45,835 bases of DNA from Tissierellia bacterium (lineage in GTDB: Bacteria > Bacillota > Clostridia > Tissierellales > Tepidimicrobiaceae), in assembly GCA_012728725.1 (NCBI GenBank), contig JAAYEM010000049.1:1-45835 (forward strand), in the 5' to 3' direction. Numbering within the stretch: position 1 is the first letter of the stretch; the number at the start of each line of letters is the position of its first letter. Positions 27,342-36,030 of this stretch are shown piece after piece. A model generated the notes under the pieces. The model made no database searches, was not told the origin of the DNA, and was given only the letters and a program-made list of their open reading frames with translations. A program made the translations under genes and the position numbers.

Positions 27342-28088
27342 CTATTGGCAATATAGACTAATTATGGTTCCAATATCTATTATTTTATTATCGCTTAACC
27401 ATATTGCTTTTTTATTGTATTTTTTTAAAAAATTTATAATTTTTTCATAATCTGGATGTTCTTTAAGACTACCCGAAAATACAATTATATCCTTGGATAA
27501 ATTTCCATTAGTTCCTCCAATAAATCCATAAGGATATCCTGGTAATTCTATATATCCCGGTCTTATTAATAATACATCTATACCATACCTGGTCAATTTT
27601 TTGTATATTGGATAATCAGCGGTTATAATAGCCTTTGTATCTACAATAGCCATAGAACATTTAGTATAACCTTGCTCCACATGGACCAATTCCAGGTTTT
27701 CCTTTTTTAAATAATATTTCAGTTTTTCATCTGTATATTTAAAATTATGGATAGCTAAATTTCCAATTCTCCCTACATTATATGCAATATCCTCTGGATA
27801 CTCTTTGCCTAATTTAGTTTCACCTTTAATAATTTCTATACCCATCCCATAAAAGATTTCTTCATAATATTCATAAACATTTGGTGCAACTATCATCCTC
27901 TTATGATTAATTGGGTGAATGACTATATCTGGATGATAGGATATAGGGTCTGCAACTTCTTTACATTTTATAGTATGTATTATATTTAAGTTAAACATAT
28001 TTAATTTATTTAATAATTTTTTAGGAACTCTTCCATCTATTATAATAGTATTGGCAAGCTTTTTTGGAATAAAAGGGTTATTATCCAT
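27342..28088 (-). CDS. DUF6873-like protein of unknown function
   Basis: About 248 residues from ATG 28088, or 252 from an upstream GTG at 28100; the ribosome binding site (GTGGTG) is weak for either. Notable conserved-looking segments are PDIVIHPINHKRMIVAPNVY near 55-75, VEQGYTKCSMAIVD near 140, and GFIGGTNGNLSKDIIVFSGS near 185-205. This pattern recalls the clostridial DUF6873 group, described as having a guanidino-modifying-enzyme-like fold; I am not certain. No signal or membrane segment. It lies just downstream of the tRNA terminator. Confidence 0.6.
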   Translation of the reverse strand: MDNNPFIPKKLANTIIIDGRVPKKLLNKLNMFNLNIIHTIKCKEVADPISYHPDIVIHPINHKRMIVAPNVYEYYEEIFYGMGIEIIKGETKLGKEYPEDIAYNVGRIGNLAIHNFKYTDEKLKYYLKKENLELVHVEQGYTKCSMAIVDTKAIITADYPIYKKLTRYGIDVLLIRPGYIELPGYPYGFIGGTNGNLSKDIIVFSGSLKEHPDYEKIINFLKKYNKKAIWLSDNKIIDIGTIISLYCQ

Positions 28089-28114
28089 TTTTTTCACCAC
28101 TTTAACAAAAAATT

Positions 28115-28142
28115 AAACCTTCTATTTAGAAATAGAAGGTTT
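28115..28142 (-). terminator. Terminator of the tRNA operon
   Basis: On the minus strand AAACCTTCTATTT / AAATAGAAGGTTT, a perfect 13-bp stem, then AATTTTTT. It begins three bases after the encoded CCA of tRNA-Cys. Confidence 0.85.
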
Positions 28143-28144
28143 AA

Positions 28145-28219
<75 letters not shown>

Positions 28220-28220
28220 A

Positions 28221-28295
28221 TGGAGCGGAAGACGGGATTCGAACCCGCGACCCTCGCCTTGGCAAGGCGATGCTCTACCACTGAGCCACTTCCGC
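28221..28295 (-). tRNA. tRNA-Gly (GCC)
   Basis: On the minus strand acceptor arm GCGGAAG / CTTCCGC, D-loop GGCTCAGTGGTAGAGC, anticodon loop TTGCCAA giving GCC, T-loop GTTCGAATC, discriminator T and encoded CCA. It is separated from tRNA-Cys by one base. Confidence 0.95.
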
Positions 28296-28306
28296 AAAAG
28301 CTATAT

Positions 28307-28382
<76 letters not shown>

Positions 28383-28400
28383 TTGTGGAGTACAATAGTT

Positions 28401-28429
28401 AGTATACAATATTGTTTCTAAAATGTCAA
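28401..28429 (-). promoter_or_regulatory. Promoter of the tRNA-Phe-Gly-Cys operon
   Basis: On the minus strand TTGACA (28424-28429), 17-base spacer, TATACT (28401-28406), 18 bases before the 5' end of tRNA-Phe. Confidence 0.85.
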
Positions 28430-28442
28430 TAACAAATTTCAT

Positions 28443-28479
28443 AAATTCCCCATTTTGATTTTTTCAAAATGGGGAATTT
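28443..28479 (-). terminator. Terminator after hslO
   Basis: AAATTCCCCATTTTGA / TCAAAATGGGGAATTT, a perfect 16-bp stem with a 5-base loop overlapping the hslO stop codon. The stem's own A/T ends give a T-run on either strand. Confidence 0.75.
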
Positions 28480-29350
28480 AATTTATTAGCTTTAACAGGT
28501 CTTCTTTAGAGAATTTATATTTAGTATTACAGAAATGGCAAACTACTTCAGCCTGCCCATCTTCCTCTATAATATCCCTTATCTCCCCTTCACCTAAACT
28601 TACTAAAACCTCTTCTATCTTGTCCCTTTCACAATCACATCTGTATTCAATATAGCTCTTTTCCAGTACTTCCATTTCAAATTCTCCAAACAACTCTTCC
28701 ATTATTTCTTCAGGACTCAATCCTTCATCTATCAATGTAGATATGGGTTTTGCCTTATTAATTATTTCCTCTATTCTATCAATATCCTTATCATCCACAT
28801 TAGGCAAGAGCTGAAGCATATATCCACCAGCAGCTTTTACTGAAATATCCTTATCAACTAATACTCCTAAATTTATGGCAGATGGCTGCTGTTCAGACAG
28901 ATAAAAATAATGGACTAAATCCTCAGCAATTTCACCAGATACTAAATTAGAATAGCCTATGTAAGGCTCTTTTAAACCTAAATCCCTAATAATAGCTAAT
29001 TGCCCATTCTTGCCTACAATTCCTCCCACATCTAATTTTCCATCAGGTCTACTAGGCAAATCTGCTAAAGGATTATCAACATATCCTTTGACTTGGCCTT
29101 TACTATTTGCAACGGTCACAATGTTGCCAATAGGTCCATCACCTTTTAATCTAAAGGTTAAAATATCTCTATCACCCTTCATGGTCATTCCCAACATAGC
29201 TGCTGCAGTCAAAGCCCTACCTAAAGCTGCAGTGGCTGTAGGGGAGGTGCCATGAATTCTCCTAGCTTCTTCCACTAGATTAGTTGAGGAAGCTACAAAT
29301 AATCTAAAAGTCTTTTTTTTGTCCATTCCTCTAATGATATAGTCCCTCAT
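28478..29350 (-). CDS. hslO: Redox-regulated chaperone Hsp33
   Basis: 290 residues, normal length. The N-terminal domain starts MRDYIIRGMDKKKTFRLFVASSTNLVEEAR, with GDGPIGNIVTVANSKGQVKGYV near 70-90. The C-terminal zinc centre has CDC near residue 238 and CHFC near 271 (CxC...CxxC), the redox switch of Hsp33. Reduced protein holds zinc; oxidation unfolds the linker and activates holdase function. The ATG has GAGGGG upstream. It lies after the cold-shock gene but is separated from it by a terminator. Confidence 0.96.
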   Translation of the reverse strand: MRDYIIRGMDKKKTFRLFVASSTNLVEEARRIHGTSPTATAALGRALTAAAMLGMTMKGDRDILTFRLKGDGPIGNIVTVANSKGQVKGYVDNPLADLPSRPDGKLDVGGIVGKNGQLAIIRDLGLKEPYIGYSNLVSGEIAEDLVHYFYLSEQQPSAINLGVLVDKDISVKAAGGYMLQLLPNVDDKDIDRIEEIINKAKPISTLIDEGLSPEEIMEELFGEFEMEVLEKSYIEYRCDCERDKIEEVLVSLGEGEIRDIIEEDGQAEVVCHFCNTKYKFSKEDLLKLIN

Positions 29351-29377
29351 ACTCTACCCCTCATATTTAAATATTTA

Positions 29378-29398
29378 AAAGCCCCTGCATAGGGGCTT
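29378..29398 (-). terminator. Terminator after the cold-shock gene
   Basis: On the minus strand AAGCCCCT-ATGC-AGGGGCTTTT, an 8-bp GC-rich stem with tetraloop and T-run. Confidence 0.85.
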
Positions 29399-29437
29399 AA
29401 TTTGCTACTGTTAAAAACTATAAAAAGTGAAGTACTC

Positions 29438-29638
29438 CTATAGTTTAATAACCTTAGTAGCCTGAGGACCTTTTTCTCCTTGAACTATTTCAAATTCAAC
29501 ATTTTGTCCTTCCTCTAATGTTTTAAATCCTTCACTTTCAATTGCTGAGTAGTGGACAAATACATCTTCGCCCTCTTCAGTGGAAATAAAACCATAACCT
29601 TTTGTTGGGTTAAACCATTTAACAGTACCTTTTACCAT
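29438..29638 (-). CDS. Cold-shock protein (CspA family)
   Basis: 66 residues from ATG 29638, the standard CSD length. RNA-binding motifs RNP1 KGYGFIS and RNP2 VFVHYSAI are intact. It acts as an RNA chaperone in the cytoplasm. The open frame extends six codons upstream to a TTG, but GGAGGAA lies inside that extension, so the ATG is the start. The ~75-base leader contains AGATGATACATAGG/CTCATCT, a possible cold-responsive hairpin (about 29668-29695). Upstream is a TTGACA at 29727-29732. Confidence 0.95.
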   Translation of the reverse strand: MVKGTVKWFNPTKGYGFISTEEGEDVFVHYSAIESEGFKTLEEGQNVEFEIVQGEKGPQATKVIKL

Positions 29639-29703
29639 TTTAAAACATTCCTCCAATACAACAATTTAAATAGATGAGTCCTATGTATCATCTATTTTTT
29701 CTT

Positions 29704-29732
29704 AGTCTATCATAGTTATATATACTTGTCAA
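29704..29732 (-). promoter_or_regulatory. Promoter of the cold-shock gene
   Basis: On the minus strand TTGACA (29727-29732), 17-base spacer and a weaker TAGACT (29704-29709). Confidence 0.55.
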
Positions 29733-29778
29733 ATACTATTCCCAAGATTTTATTTAATTATTCTTAAAAATTTTATTA

Positions 29779-30513
29779 TTATAGCATGGCCACAAAATTA
29801 ATCCTTTCACTGTAGTCATTAGGCTCATTGAAAGTAAAAGCATCAAAATAGTAAATTTCTTTAAAGGATGCTAATTTAAGGATTTTTACTATTTCATCTA
29901 TATGATAAGCCCTCTCTATATGTTCTTCATCAAATCTTACATAAAGTCCCCCACCATCTTCTATAAAAAAGGTAAGATAAAATTTAGCTATATTTTCCTC
30001 ATCATCAAAATAATTTTGCCACACATAAAATAAGCTAGTCCTATCCTCAACAAAAGTATTATTTCCAATTACATTTTTCAATTTATAGTAGGAGTTTATA
30101 TCAAATAGAAATATTCCATCATCCTTTAGATGATTCCTTACATTCCTAAAGGTATCCAATAAATCTTCATCCTCCAGTATATAGTTGATACTATCACAAA
30201 TGGAAATTACACTATCAAATTTTTTATTTATTTTAAAATCTACCATATTTTGATTTAATAAATTTACATTTTTAAATCTATTTAATTTGTTATAGGCTAT
30301 ACTCAACATTTCAGATGATAGGTCAAAACAAGTTAAATTATACCCAGCTTCTGCCAAATAGTAGGATAGATTACCCGTTCCACAAGCCATCTCCAACACA
30401 GTTTCAGGGCTTTTACCAAACCTATCAAAAATACTCTCAATATACATATACCACTTTTTATAATCCACATCCGCCATTAGTTCATCGTATAAAGCTGCGA
30501 ATTTTCCATACAT
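29779..30513 (-). CDS. Class I SAM-dependent methyltransferase
   Basis: 244 residues. Motif I VLEMACGTGNLSYYLAE near 40-56 and the acidic FDLSSEMLSIA near 63 define the SAM site, followed by FDSVISICDSINYILEDEDL near 98. It belongs to the broad methyltransferase-25/DUF-type group with a small beta-barrel insert, and the substrate cannot be told. It starts 20 bases after the small spore-protein gene at 30534, so the two may be co-transcribed. No signal or membrane segment. Confidence 0.88.
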   Translation of the reverse strand: MYGKFAALYDELMADVDYKKWYMYIESIFDRFGKSPETVLEMACGTGNLSYYLAEAGYNLTCFDLSSEMLSIAYNKLNRFKNVNLLNQNMVDFKINKKFDSVISICDSINYILEDEDLLDTFRNVRNHLKDDGIFLFDINSYYKLKNVIGNNTFVEDRTSLFYVWQNYFDDEENIAKFYLTFFIEDGGGLYVRFDEEHIERAYHIDEIVKILKLASFKEIYYFDAFTFNEPNDYSERINFVAML

Positions 30514-30533
30514 ATTTTGTCCCCCTTTTTATC

Positions 30534-30716
30534 CTATTTTTTCTTTTTCATCTCTCTCTTCCTAACCCTTATAAGGCCTCCTATCCTACCTGATTCTTTG
30601 GCTGTTAAACCTCCCCAGCCTACCTTGTCTATTTTTTCCATTAACCCCAATTCTTCAGCTATTTCATACTTCAATTTATCTTCTATAGTTTCTTTTTTCT
30701 TCTTTTTCTTTTTCAC
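30534..30716 (-). CDS. Divergent alpha/beta-type small acid-soluble spore protein
   Basis: About 60 residues. KYEIAEELGL fits the first alpha/beta SASP signature (K-x-E-[IV]-A-x-[DE]-[LIVMF]-G-[LIVMF]) and GGLTAKESGRIGGLIRVRKR resembles the second (SGxVGGxI, here Ile for Val). It resembles the SspF-like group, with a Lys-rich N-terminus. Such proteins coat and protect spore DNA. ATG 30722 lies right against AGGAGGG; GTG 30716 has better spacing. A sigma-G-like promoter precedes it. Confidence 0.8.
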   Translation of the reverse strand: MKKKKKKKETIEDKLKYEIAEELGLMEKIDKVGWGGLTAKESGRIGGLIRVRKREMKKKK

Positions 30717-30735
30717 ATCCATCCCTCCTAAAATT

Positions 30736-30765
30736 TAGTATTAGAAGGGCTGGTCTCTTTTATTC
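30736..30765 (-). promoter_or_regulatory. Sigma-G-like promoter of the divergent spore protein gene
   Basis: On the minus strand GAATA (30761-30765), 18-base spacer and AATACTA (30736-30742). The sigma-G consensus in Bacillus is GHATR and CATnnTA; the -10 differs only in its first base. It fits forespore expression of a SASP gene. Confidence 0.5.
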
Positions 30766-31722
30766 CTATAGGGTTAAAAATTTATAATTATAAAAAATAT
30801 ATATAAAGATCACTATTAGTATTGGCAACTTTTCCAAAATATTCATCCTTTTTCTTTTATAAAGCCCCCTTAATATGAATTCCTCTTTAACAAAATTGTT
30901 AATCTCCAAAATTTCTCTCCCATCATCAATAGATAGGGATTTGATCAGCTTATACACTACAATACCAGCTAATAATGAAACAAACACTAAATTAGCCCCA
31001 ATAAAGACCCAGGTGCTTGCTTCTGGCAGCTCTACGGAATTCACAGATACATTCATGCTTTCCTCCATACCTGCTGCAATATATCCTATAGTTAATGCTA
31101 TAGTATTATTTGCTGTATGGGCAATTATGGATGAAAATAATGAATTAGTTTTATTTCTAATTATTCCAAATATTAATCCCAAAAATATAGGCCCTAATAG
31201 GTTTTGAAGGTTGAAATGGAATAGTCCAAATAGTAGAGAGGAATAGATAAGGGCTTTAATCCTTCCCAATTTCTCATAAGAATTTAATACTAATCCCCTA
31301 AACATTATTTCCTCGCAGATACCAGGAGTTAATGCTATTATAAAAAAACTTGTTATATACTCTTTGTAAGTAGTTGGTATTGGTACAGAACTAGGGACTA
31401 CCTCTGTAAATTTACTCAATATAGTAATGCCAATAAAATTTAGAAAGACTGCTATGGGATAAGAAAATATAACAATAAATATAATTGTCACAGCCTGTTT
31501 AAAAGTAATCCTATTTAAATTTAATGTTGACTTTAATGATAATCCCTTGATCTTTAAAAATAATATTATAGGCAATAGTATTATCAAGTATTCGGTAATT
31601 AAAAGGCCAGTATAAATCTCCCTATATTGGACCCAGGCCCCTAAAGTAACCAATATTAAAGCTATGATCAAGAATAATACATTTGTTTCTAAAATTGATA
31701 TTTTACTATTATTTTTATCCAT
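30766..31722 (-). CDS. CPBP family intramembrane metalloprotease
   Basis: 318 residues with about seven to eight hydrophobic segments. Catalytic motifs of the CAAX protease/bacteriocin-processing (Abi) family are present: EEIMFRGLVL near residue 138 (EExxxR), FGLFHF near 165 (FxxxH), and IAHTANNTI near 200 (HxxxN). It cleaves substrates within the membrane; bacterial roles range from maturation of secreted peptides to self-immunity. A substrate cannot be named, and there is no peptide-antibiotic cluster nearby. A hydrophobic stretch ends the protein. Confidence 0.88.
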   Translation of the reverse strand: MDKNNSKISILETNVLFLIIALILVTLGAWVQYREIYTGLLITEYLIILLPIILFLKIKGLSLKSTLNLNRITFKQAVTIIFIVIFSYPIAVFLNFIGITILSKFTEVVPSSVPIPTTYKEYITSFFIIALTPGICEEIMFRGLVLNSYEKLGRIKALIYSSLLFGLFHFNLQNLLGPIFLGLIFGIIRNKTNSLFSSIIAHTANNTIALTIGYIAAGMEESMNVSVNSVELPEASTWVFIGANLVFVSLLAGIVVYKLIKSLSIDDGREILEINNFVKEEFILRGLYKRKRMNILEKLPILIVIFIYIFYNYKFLTL

Positions 31723-31787
31723 ATAATTCCCTCACTTTCTCAAATATTTTATACCTTTTTCTTAGTAAAATCAAATATGCTCTTCTA

Positions 31788-31816
31788 TTAACTTATTCAA
31801 TGTTGTATTATATATA
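31788..31816 (+). promoter_or_regulatory. Possible promoter of asd-dapA-dapB
   Basis: TTAACT (31788-31793), 17-base spacer, TATATA (31811-31816). The leader is too short (~35 bases) to hold a lysine riboswitch, and I see none in 31723-31853. Confidence 0.4.
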
Positions 31817-31853
31817 TTAGTACAAAAAATTTTTTGGAGGTGTATTTATTAAT

Positions 31854-32843
31854 ATGGTCAATGTAGGAATCGTAGGTGCAACTGGTTTAATAGGTCAAAC
31901 TTTCTTAAAAGTAATGGAAGAAAGAAAATTCCCAGTAAACAACCTGTACCTTTTTGCATCCTCTAAATCTAAAGGAAAAAAAATCACTTTTAACAATAAA
32001 GAGTATGAAGTTGAAGAGCTAAATGAGAACTCCTTCGATAAACCCATAGACATAGCCCTATTTTCAGCAGGAGGAACCATTAGTAAAAAATACGCACCAT
32101 TGGCTAAGGAAAAAGGAATAATAGTGGTGGACAATAGTAGTGCTTGGAGGATGGAACCCTGGGTACCATTGATAGTACCAGAGGTAAATAAGGAAGCCGT
32201 TGAAAAACATCAGGGAATAATATCCAATCCCAACTGTTCCACCATCCAATCTGTAATACCTTTAAAACCATTACATGATAAATATGGATTAAAAAGGGTT
32301 GTTTTTTCTACTTATCAGTCTGTCTCTGGTTCAGGCCTAAGTGGATTGATGGATCTAGAAAAGGGATTAACATCTACTTACCACAACAAGTATCCTCATC
32401 CAATAGCCTTTAATGTACTACCACACATAGATGACTTCTTAGACAATGGCTATACTAAAGAAGAAATGAAGATGATTGAAGAAACAAAAAAAATATTAAA
32501 CGATCCAAACATAAAAATAACCGCAACCACTGTAAGGGTTCCTGTTAGATATGGTCATGCGGTTTCCGCCAATATCGAATTAGGAAAGCCTTTTGAATTG
32601 GAGGATGTATATGACTTGCTTAGTAATTTTGAAGGCATAGAAGTATTAGACGATCCAGCCAACAATGTATATCCTATGCCTATTTTGGCTGAAGGAAAGG
32701 ATAAGGTTTATGTAGGTAGGATAAGAAGGGATTTTAGTGTGGAAAATGGACTTAATATTTGGATTGTAGCTGACAATTGCCGTAAAGGGGCAGCCACCAA
32801 TACAATCCAAATTGCAGAATTATTAATAAATAGGAGGTTTTAG
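31854..32843 (+). CDS. asd: Aspartate-semialdehyde dehydrogenase
   Basis: 329 residues. N-terminal NADP-binding [18 protein letters not shown], catalytic cysteine in NPNCSTIQ near residue 128, and the active-site His region [15 protein letters not shown] near 235. It reduces aspartyl phosphate to aspartate semialdehyde, the branch point to lysine/diaminopimelate, threonine and methionine. The site TTGGAGGTG is about 12 bases from the ATG, rather far. It is the first gene of asd-dapA-dapB, one base from dapA. Confidence 0.96.
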   Translation: MVNVGIVGATGLIGQTFLKVMEERKFPVNNLYLFASSKSKGKKITFNNKEYEVEELNENSFDKPIDIALFSAGGTISKKYAPLAKEKGIIVVDNSSAWRMEPWVPLIVPEVNKEAVEKHQGIISNPNCSTIQSVIPLKPLHDKYGLKRVVFSTYQSVSGSGLSGLMDLEKGLTSTYHNKYPHPIAFNVLPHIDDFLDNGYTKEEMKMIEETKKILNDPNIKITATTVRVPVRYGHAVSANIELGKPFELEDVYDLLSNFEGIEVLDDPANNVYPMPILAEGKDKVYVGRIRRDFSVENGLNIWIVADNCRKGAATNTIQIAELLINRRF

Positions 32844-32844
32844 T

Positions 32845-33726
32845 ATGTTTAAAGGTTCTGGAGTTGCCATAGTTACCCCTTTTAAAGATGACAAGATCAA
32901 TTTTGACAAATTGGAAGAATTACTAGAATGGCACATCGAAGAAGAAACCGACGCTATAATCATTTGTGGTACCACTGGTGAAGCTGCAACTATGACTACA
33001 GAAGAACATAAAGAAGCTATAAAATTTACCGTGGAAAAGGTAAATAAAAGGATCCCAGTCATTGCTGGAACAGGCAGCAATAACACAAAATATTCAATTG
33101 AACTTAGTAAATATGCTGAATCCGTCGGCGCAGATGGTTTACTAATAGTTACCCCTTATTATAACAAAGCTACCCAAAGAGGTTTAATAGACCACTACAC
33201 AGCTATAGCCGATAATGTAAATATACCTATTATCATCTATAATGTACCAGGAAGGACAGGCTTGAATATTCTTCCAAAGACCATCCAAGAACTATCTAAA
33301 CATCCTAATATAAAAGGTGTTAAGGAAGCTAGTGGTAATATAGCCCAGGTAGCTGAAATAGCCCGCCTTGTACCTGAAGATTTCTATATATATTCAGGCA
33401 ATGACGACATGATAGTACCTTTACTATCTTTAGGTGGAGTTGGAGTTATTTCTGTAGTTGCTAACATACTTCCTAAGGATACACACAATATGGTAAAATC
33501 CTTCCTAGATGGGGATATTGAAACAGCTAAAAACCTTCAATTAAAGATGAAGCCCCTAATAGATGCCCTATTCATTGAAGTAAATCCAATACCCGTTAAA
33601 GAAGCAATGAATATTTTAGGCATGGAAGTTGGACCTTGTAGATTGCCCCTATCAGCTATGGGTGAAGAAAACAGGAAGAGATTGATTGAAGAAATGTCCA
33701 ACTACGGTCTAAATGTAGGGAGGTAA
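32845..33726 (+). CDS. dapA: 4-hydroxy-tetrahydrodipicolinate synthase
   Basis: 293 residues, typical. Signatures: [18 protein letters not shown] near 43, the catalytic Tyr in [11 protein letters not shown] near 132, and the Schiff-base lysine in GVKEASGN near 160. It condenses pyruvate with aspartate semialdehyde in the diaminopimelate pathway and feeds dipicolinate synthesis in sporulation. The site AGGAGG overlaps the end of asd, and coupling is tight. Confidence 0.97.
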   Translation: MFKGSGVAIVTPFKDDKINFDKLEELLEWHIEEETDAIIICGTTGEAATMTTEEHKEAIKFTVEKVNKRIPVIAGTGSNNTKYSIELSKYAESVGADGLLIVTPYYNKATQRGLIDHYTAIADNVNIPIIIYNVPGRTGLNILPKTIQELSKHPNIKGVKEASGNIAQVAEIARLVPEDFYIYSGNDDMIVPLLSLGGVGVISVVANILPKDTHNMVKSFLDGDIETAKNLQLKMKPLIDALFIEVNPIPVKEAMNILGMEVGPCRLPLSAMGEENRKRLIEEMSNYGLNVGR

Positions 33727-33731
33727 TAGAA

Positions 33732-34490
33732 ATGCTAAAAGTAGTTATTAGTGGATTTTTGGGCCAGATGGGTCAAACTTTAGAAAGGCTTATTAAAGAA
33801 AAGGATGATATAGAAATAGTAGCAGGAATTAGCAGAAGCGCTGACTCCTATGAGGGGGAAATTAAAGTATATAAAAATATTTCTGAATTTGATGGCTCAT
33901 GTGATGTAATAATAGATTTTTCACATCCCGATACACTAGATAGTTTACTAGAGTATGCAAAAACAAACAAAACTCCCTTGGTGCTGGCTACAACAGGATA
34001 TAGTGATAATGATATGAGAAAAATTAAAGATACTTCAAACTCAGTACCTATTTTCTATTCAGCTAATACCTCTTTAGGAATAAACCTATTACTATCTTTA
34101 GTTTCTAAAGCAGCATCTGTACTAGGTGATGCTTTTGATATTGAAATAGTGGAAAGGCATCATAATAAGAAAATAGATGCTCCTAGTGGTACTGCCTACA
34201 TGATCGCAGATAAAATAAATGAAGTGTTTAATAACAATAAAGTATATGTTTTTGGAAGGCATTCTAAATCCAATAGAAGAACCCCAAAAGAAATTGGGAT
34301 CCATGCAGTAAGGGGAGGAACCTACGTAGGGGAACACGACATAATTTTTGCTGGATTGGATGAGGTTATAGAAATAAACCACAGGGCCTTATCTAAAAAT
34401 GTATTTGCAGAAGGGGCTATTGCAGCTGCCAGGTTCATAGTTAAGCAGGATAAGGGCTTATTTGATATGAATCATGTATTAAATATATAA
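33732..34490 (+). CDS. dapB: 4-hydroxy-tetrahydrodipicolinate reductase
   Basis: 252 residues. N-terminal nucleotide-binding loop SGFLGQMGQTL (family GxxGxMG), central ATTGYS near 96, and the signature VERHHNKKIDAPSGTA near 140 with the catalytic His and Lys. It performs the next step after DapA. The gene starts five bases after dapA and ends at a strong bidirectional terminator, so the operon is asd-dapA-dapB; later pathway genes are not in this window. Confidence 0.97.
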   Translation: MLKVVISGFLGQMGQTLERLIKEKDDIEIVAGISRSADSYEGEIKVYKNISEFDGSCDVIIDFSHPDTLDSLLEYAKTNKTPLVLATTGYSDNDMRKIKDTSNSVPIFYSANTSLGINLLLSLVSKAASVLGDAFDIEIVERHHNKKIDAPSGTAYMIADKINEVFNNNKVYVFGRHSKSNRRTPKEIGIHAVRGGTYVGEHDIIFAGLDEVIEINHRALSKNVFAEGAIAAARFIVKQDKGLFDMNHVLNI

Positions 34491-34494
34491 TAAA

Positions 34495-34520
34495 AAACCT
34501 GCAGCGTAACCTGTAGGTTT
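34495..34520. terminator. Bidirectional terminator between dapB and hpt
   Basis: AAACCTGCAG / CTGTAGGTTT with 6-base loop, T-run on the plus side and A-run before it serving the minus side. Confidence 0.85.
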
Positions 34521-34541
34521 TTTTATTATATATTTAATAAA

Positions 34542-35063
34542 TTAATCGTCAAAAGTAAATATATAGGGTACATTCCTATAGTAATCTCCATAGTTAAGGC
34601 CATATCCTACTATAAACACATCTGGGATAGTAAATCCTACATAATCTGGACTTATGTCTACTTTTCTTCTACTAGGCTTGTCCAGCATTACACAAACTTT
34701 AGTGGATTTAGGCCCTTTCATGTTTATAAAATCAACAACCTTTTTCATGGTATATCCTGAATCGATAATGTCATCTACAATTAATACATCCTTCCCCTTT
34801 ATACTAGTACGAATGTCTGTTACTATTTCCACTATGCCTGATGAAACTTCACTGTGACCATAGCTTGAAGTGGTCATGAAATCCACATTTACTGGAACTT
34901 TTATCTCCCTTACCAAGTCAGCAGAAAAGATAAAGCCTCCCCTAAGCAATGAAATAACGACAAGTTCCTTACCTTCGTAATCTTCAGTAATTTCTTTACC
35001 CAATTCTTTAACCCTTTTGGCTATTTGATCTGAGTCAATTAATATCCTAGGTTTTTTCTCCAT
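34542..35063 (-). CDS. hpt: Hypoxanthine phosphoribosyltransferase
   Basis: 173 residues, normal length. The PRPP loop VLIVDDIIDSGYTMKK is near 92-107, the flexible-loop segment LVVISLLRGGFIFSADLV near 30-47, and the C-terminal PDVFIVGYGLNYGDYYRNVPYI binds the purine. It salvages hypoxanthine and guanine to IMP and GMP. The site AAGGAAGGGAG precedes the ATG. A 41-codon membrane ORF ends 26 bases upstream on the same strand, so it is probably co-transcribed. Confidence 0.95.
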   Translation of the reverse strand: MEKKPRILIDSDQIAKRVKELGKEITEDYEGKELVVISLLRGGFIFSADLVREIKVPVNVDFMTTSSYGHSEVSSGIVEIVTDIRTSIKGKDVLIVDDIIDSGYTMKKVVDFINMKGPKSTKVCVMLDKPSRRKVDISPDYVGFTIPDVFIVGYGLNYGDYYRNVPYIFTFDD

Positions 35064-35089
35064 TTCTTATTTCTCTCCCTTCCTTTTCC

Positions 35090-35215
35090 CTAGTAAAATT
35101 TGCTTTTCAATATTTGCTTTATTTCTCTTAATTCTAATAATATTTTATTTAAAGTATACTGAAGACTTATTAAAACTATCAATATTATGGATATAATAAT
35201 TATCTTGTAATCCAT
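35090..35215 (-). CDS. Small membrane protein (41 aa) upstream of hpt
   Basis: A short ORF beginning MDYKIIIISIILIVLISLQY: one strongly hydrophobic helix (residues 4-20), then a charged amphipathic tail LNKILLELREIKQILKSKFY. The ATG at 35215 has AAGGAG six bases upstream, and a TATAAT (about 35265) with a poor -35 TTTAAA 18 bases away precedes it. It reads toward hpt with a 26-base gap. The composition, site and placement suggest a real single-pass membrane microprotein; its function is unknown. Confidence 0.6.
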   Translation of the reverse strand: MDYKIIIISIILIVLISLQYTLNKILLELREIKQILKSKFY

Positions 35216-35304
35216 GGCCTTCTCCTTGTCCCTTTTTATAATCTCAATAAAATACTTATATTGTGTTGATTATAACACAGATTAATATATAGTTTAAAGA
35301 ATAA

Positions 35305-35343
35305 ATAAAAAAAATGTCTTTCCAATTTACATGGAAAAACATT
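35305..35343 (-). terminator. Terminator after the SSB-like gene
   Basis: On the minus strand AATGTTTTTCCA / TGGAAAGACATT with a 7-base loop and eight T residues. Confidence 0.75.
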
Positions 35344-35352
35344 ATCAAAAAA

Positions 35353-36030
35353 CTAGGCTTCTTCTTTGCAGGCCGCTAATCTATTATTATCATTTTCAAT
35401 ATATTCTAATTTTGATATGGATACTTCATAAGCAACCTTTGTTTCTACTTCTCCATTAGGATATTTTTTCTGATACTCTCTACTTTGAACCCGCCCCCAT
35501 AATTTTATGTGATCCCCTACCAACAATTTTTCACAAAATCTTGCATTCCTTCCCCAGGCAATACAGGGTATGTAATCAGATTTATTGTAAGGTCTATTTA
35601 CTGCTATCAACAAATCTGAAATTTCCCTTCCAAAAGGAGTGGTTCTATAGATAGGGGATTTACATATATAACCATCTAAAAAAATTTCATTAGGTGATCT
35701 TAATAACTCCTTTATTTCTTTATCATCTTCTAATACTCTAATATCCCTAGTAAAAATAGTCAGAATAAGCTTACTAGAACCATCTATATACCTATTATAG
35801 GAACGTAATTGGCCATATATTTTTACATATGTACCTACTGATAAATCCATATCAACAATTAACCTTTCAGACACTGTCGCTGGTAATATATCTACAGTTT
35901 CGCTTAACCTCGGTACCTCTAATTTAAAATCATAAAATCCTTCCCCATACATTTCATGACTAAATTCTAAGGGTGATACTACCTTACCTACAACTTCCAC
36001 TAGATTTGTATTCATTAGCTTATTATCCAT
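35353..36030 (-). CDS. SSB-like protein with two predicted OB folds
   Basis: 225 residues. Residues ~110-215 match a single-stranded DNA-binding OB fold (NEIFLDGYICKSPIYRTTPFG, ISDLLIAVNRPY, DYIPCIAWGRNARFCEKLLVGDHIKLWGRVQSREY). Residues ~8-98 form a second OB-like unit with VEVVGKVVSPLEFSHEM and a GTYVKIYGQLRSY core. There is no acidic DDDIPF-type tail, so it is not the canonical Ssb; it ends in CKEEA. This two-OB clostridial form is known, but its exact role is not. Good site GGGGGAGATGATC region before the ATG. Confidence 0.8.
   Translation of the reverse strand: MDNKLMNTNLVEVVGKVVSPLEFSHEMYGEGFYDFKLEVPRLSETVDILPATVSERLIVDMDLSVGTYVKIYGQLRSYNRYIDGSSKLILTIFTRDIRVLEDDKEIKELLRSPNEIFLDGYICKSPIYRTTPFGREISDLLIAVNRPYNKSDYIPCIAWGRNARFCEKLLVGDHIKLWGRVQSREYQKKYPNGEVETKVAYEVSISKLEYIENDNNRLAACKEEA

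Noticed and set aside
31723-31853. Lysine riboswitch upstream of asd
   Set aside because: The gap is too short for the ~170-base lysine element and shows none of its conserved core; only an ordinary promoter can be proposed.
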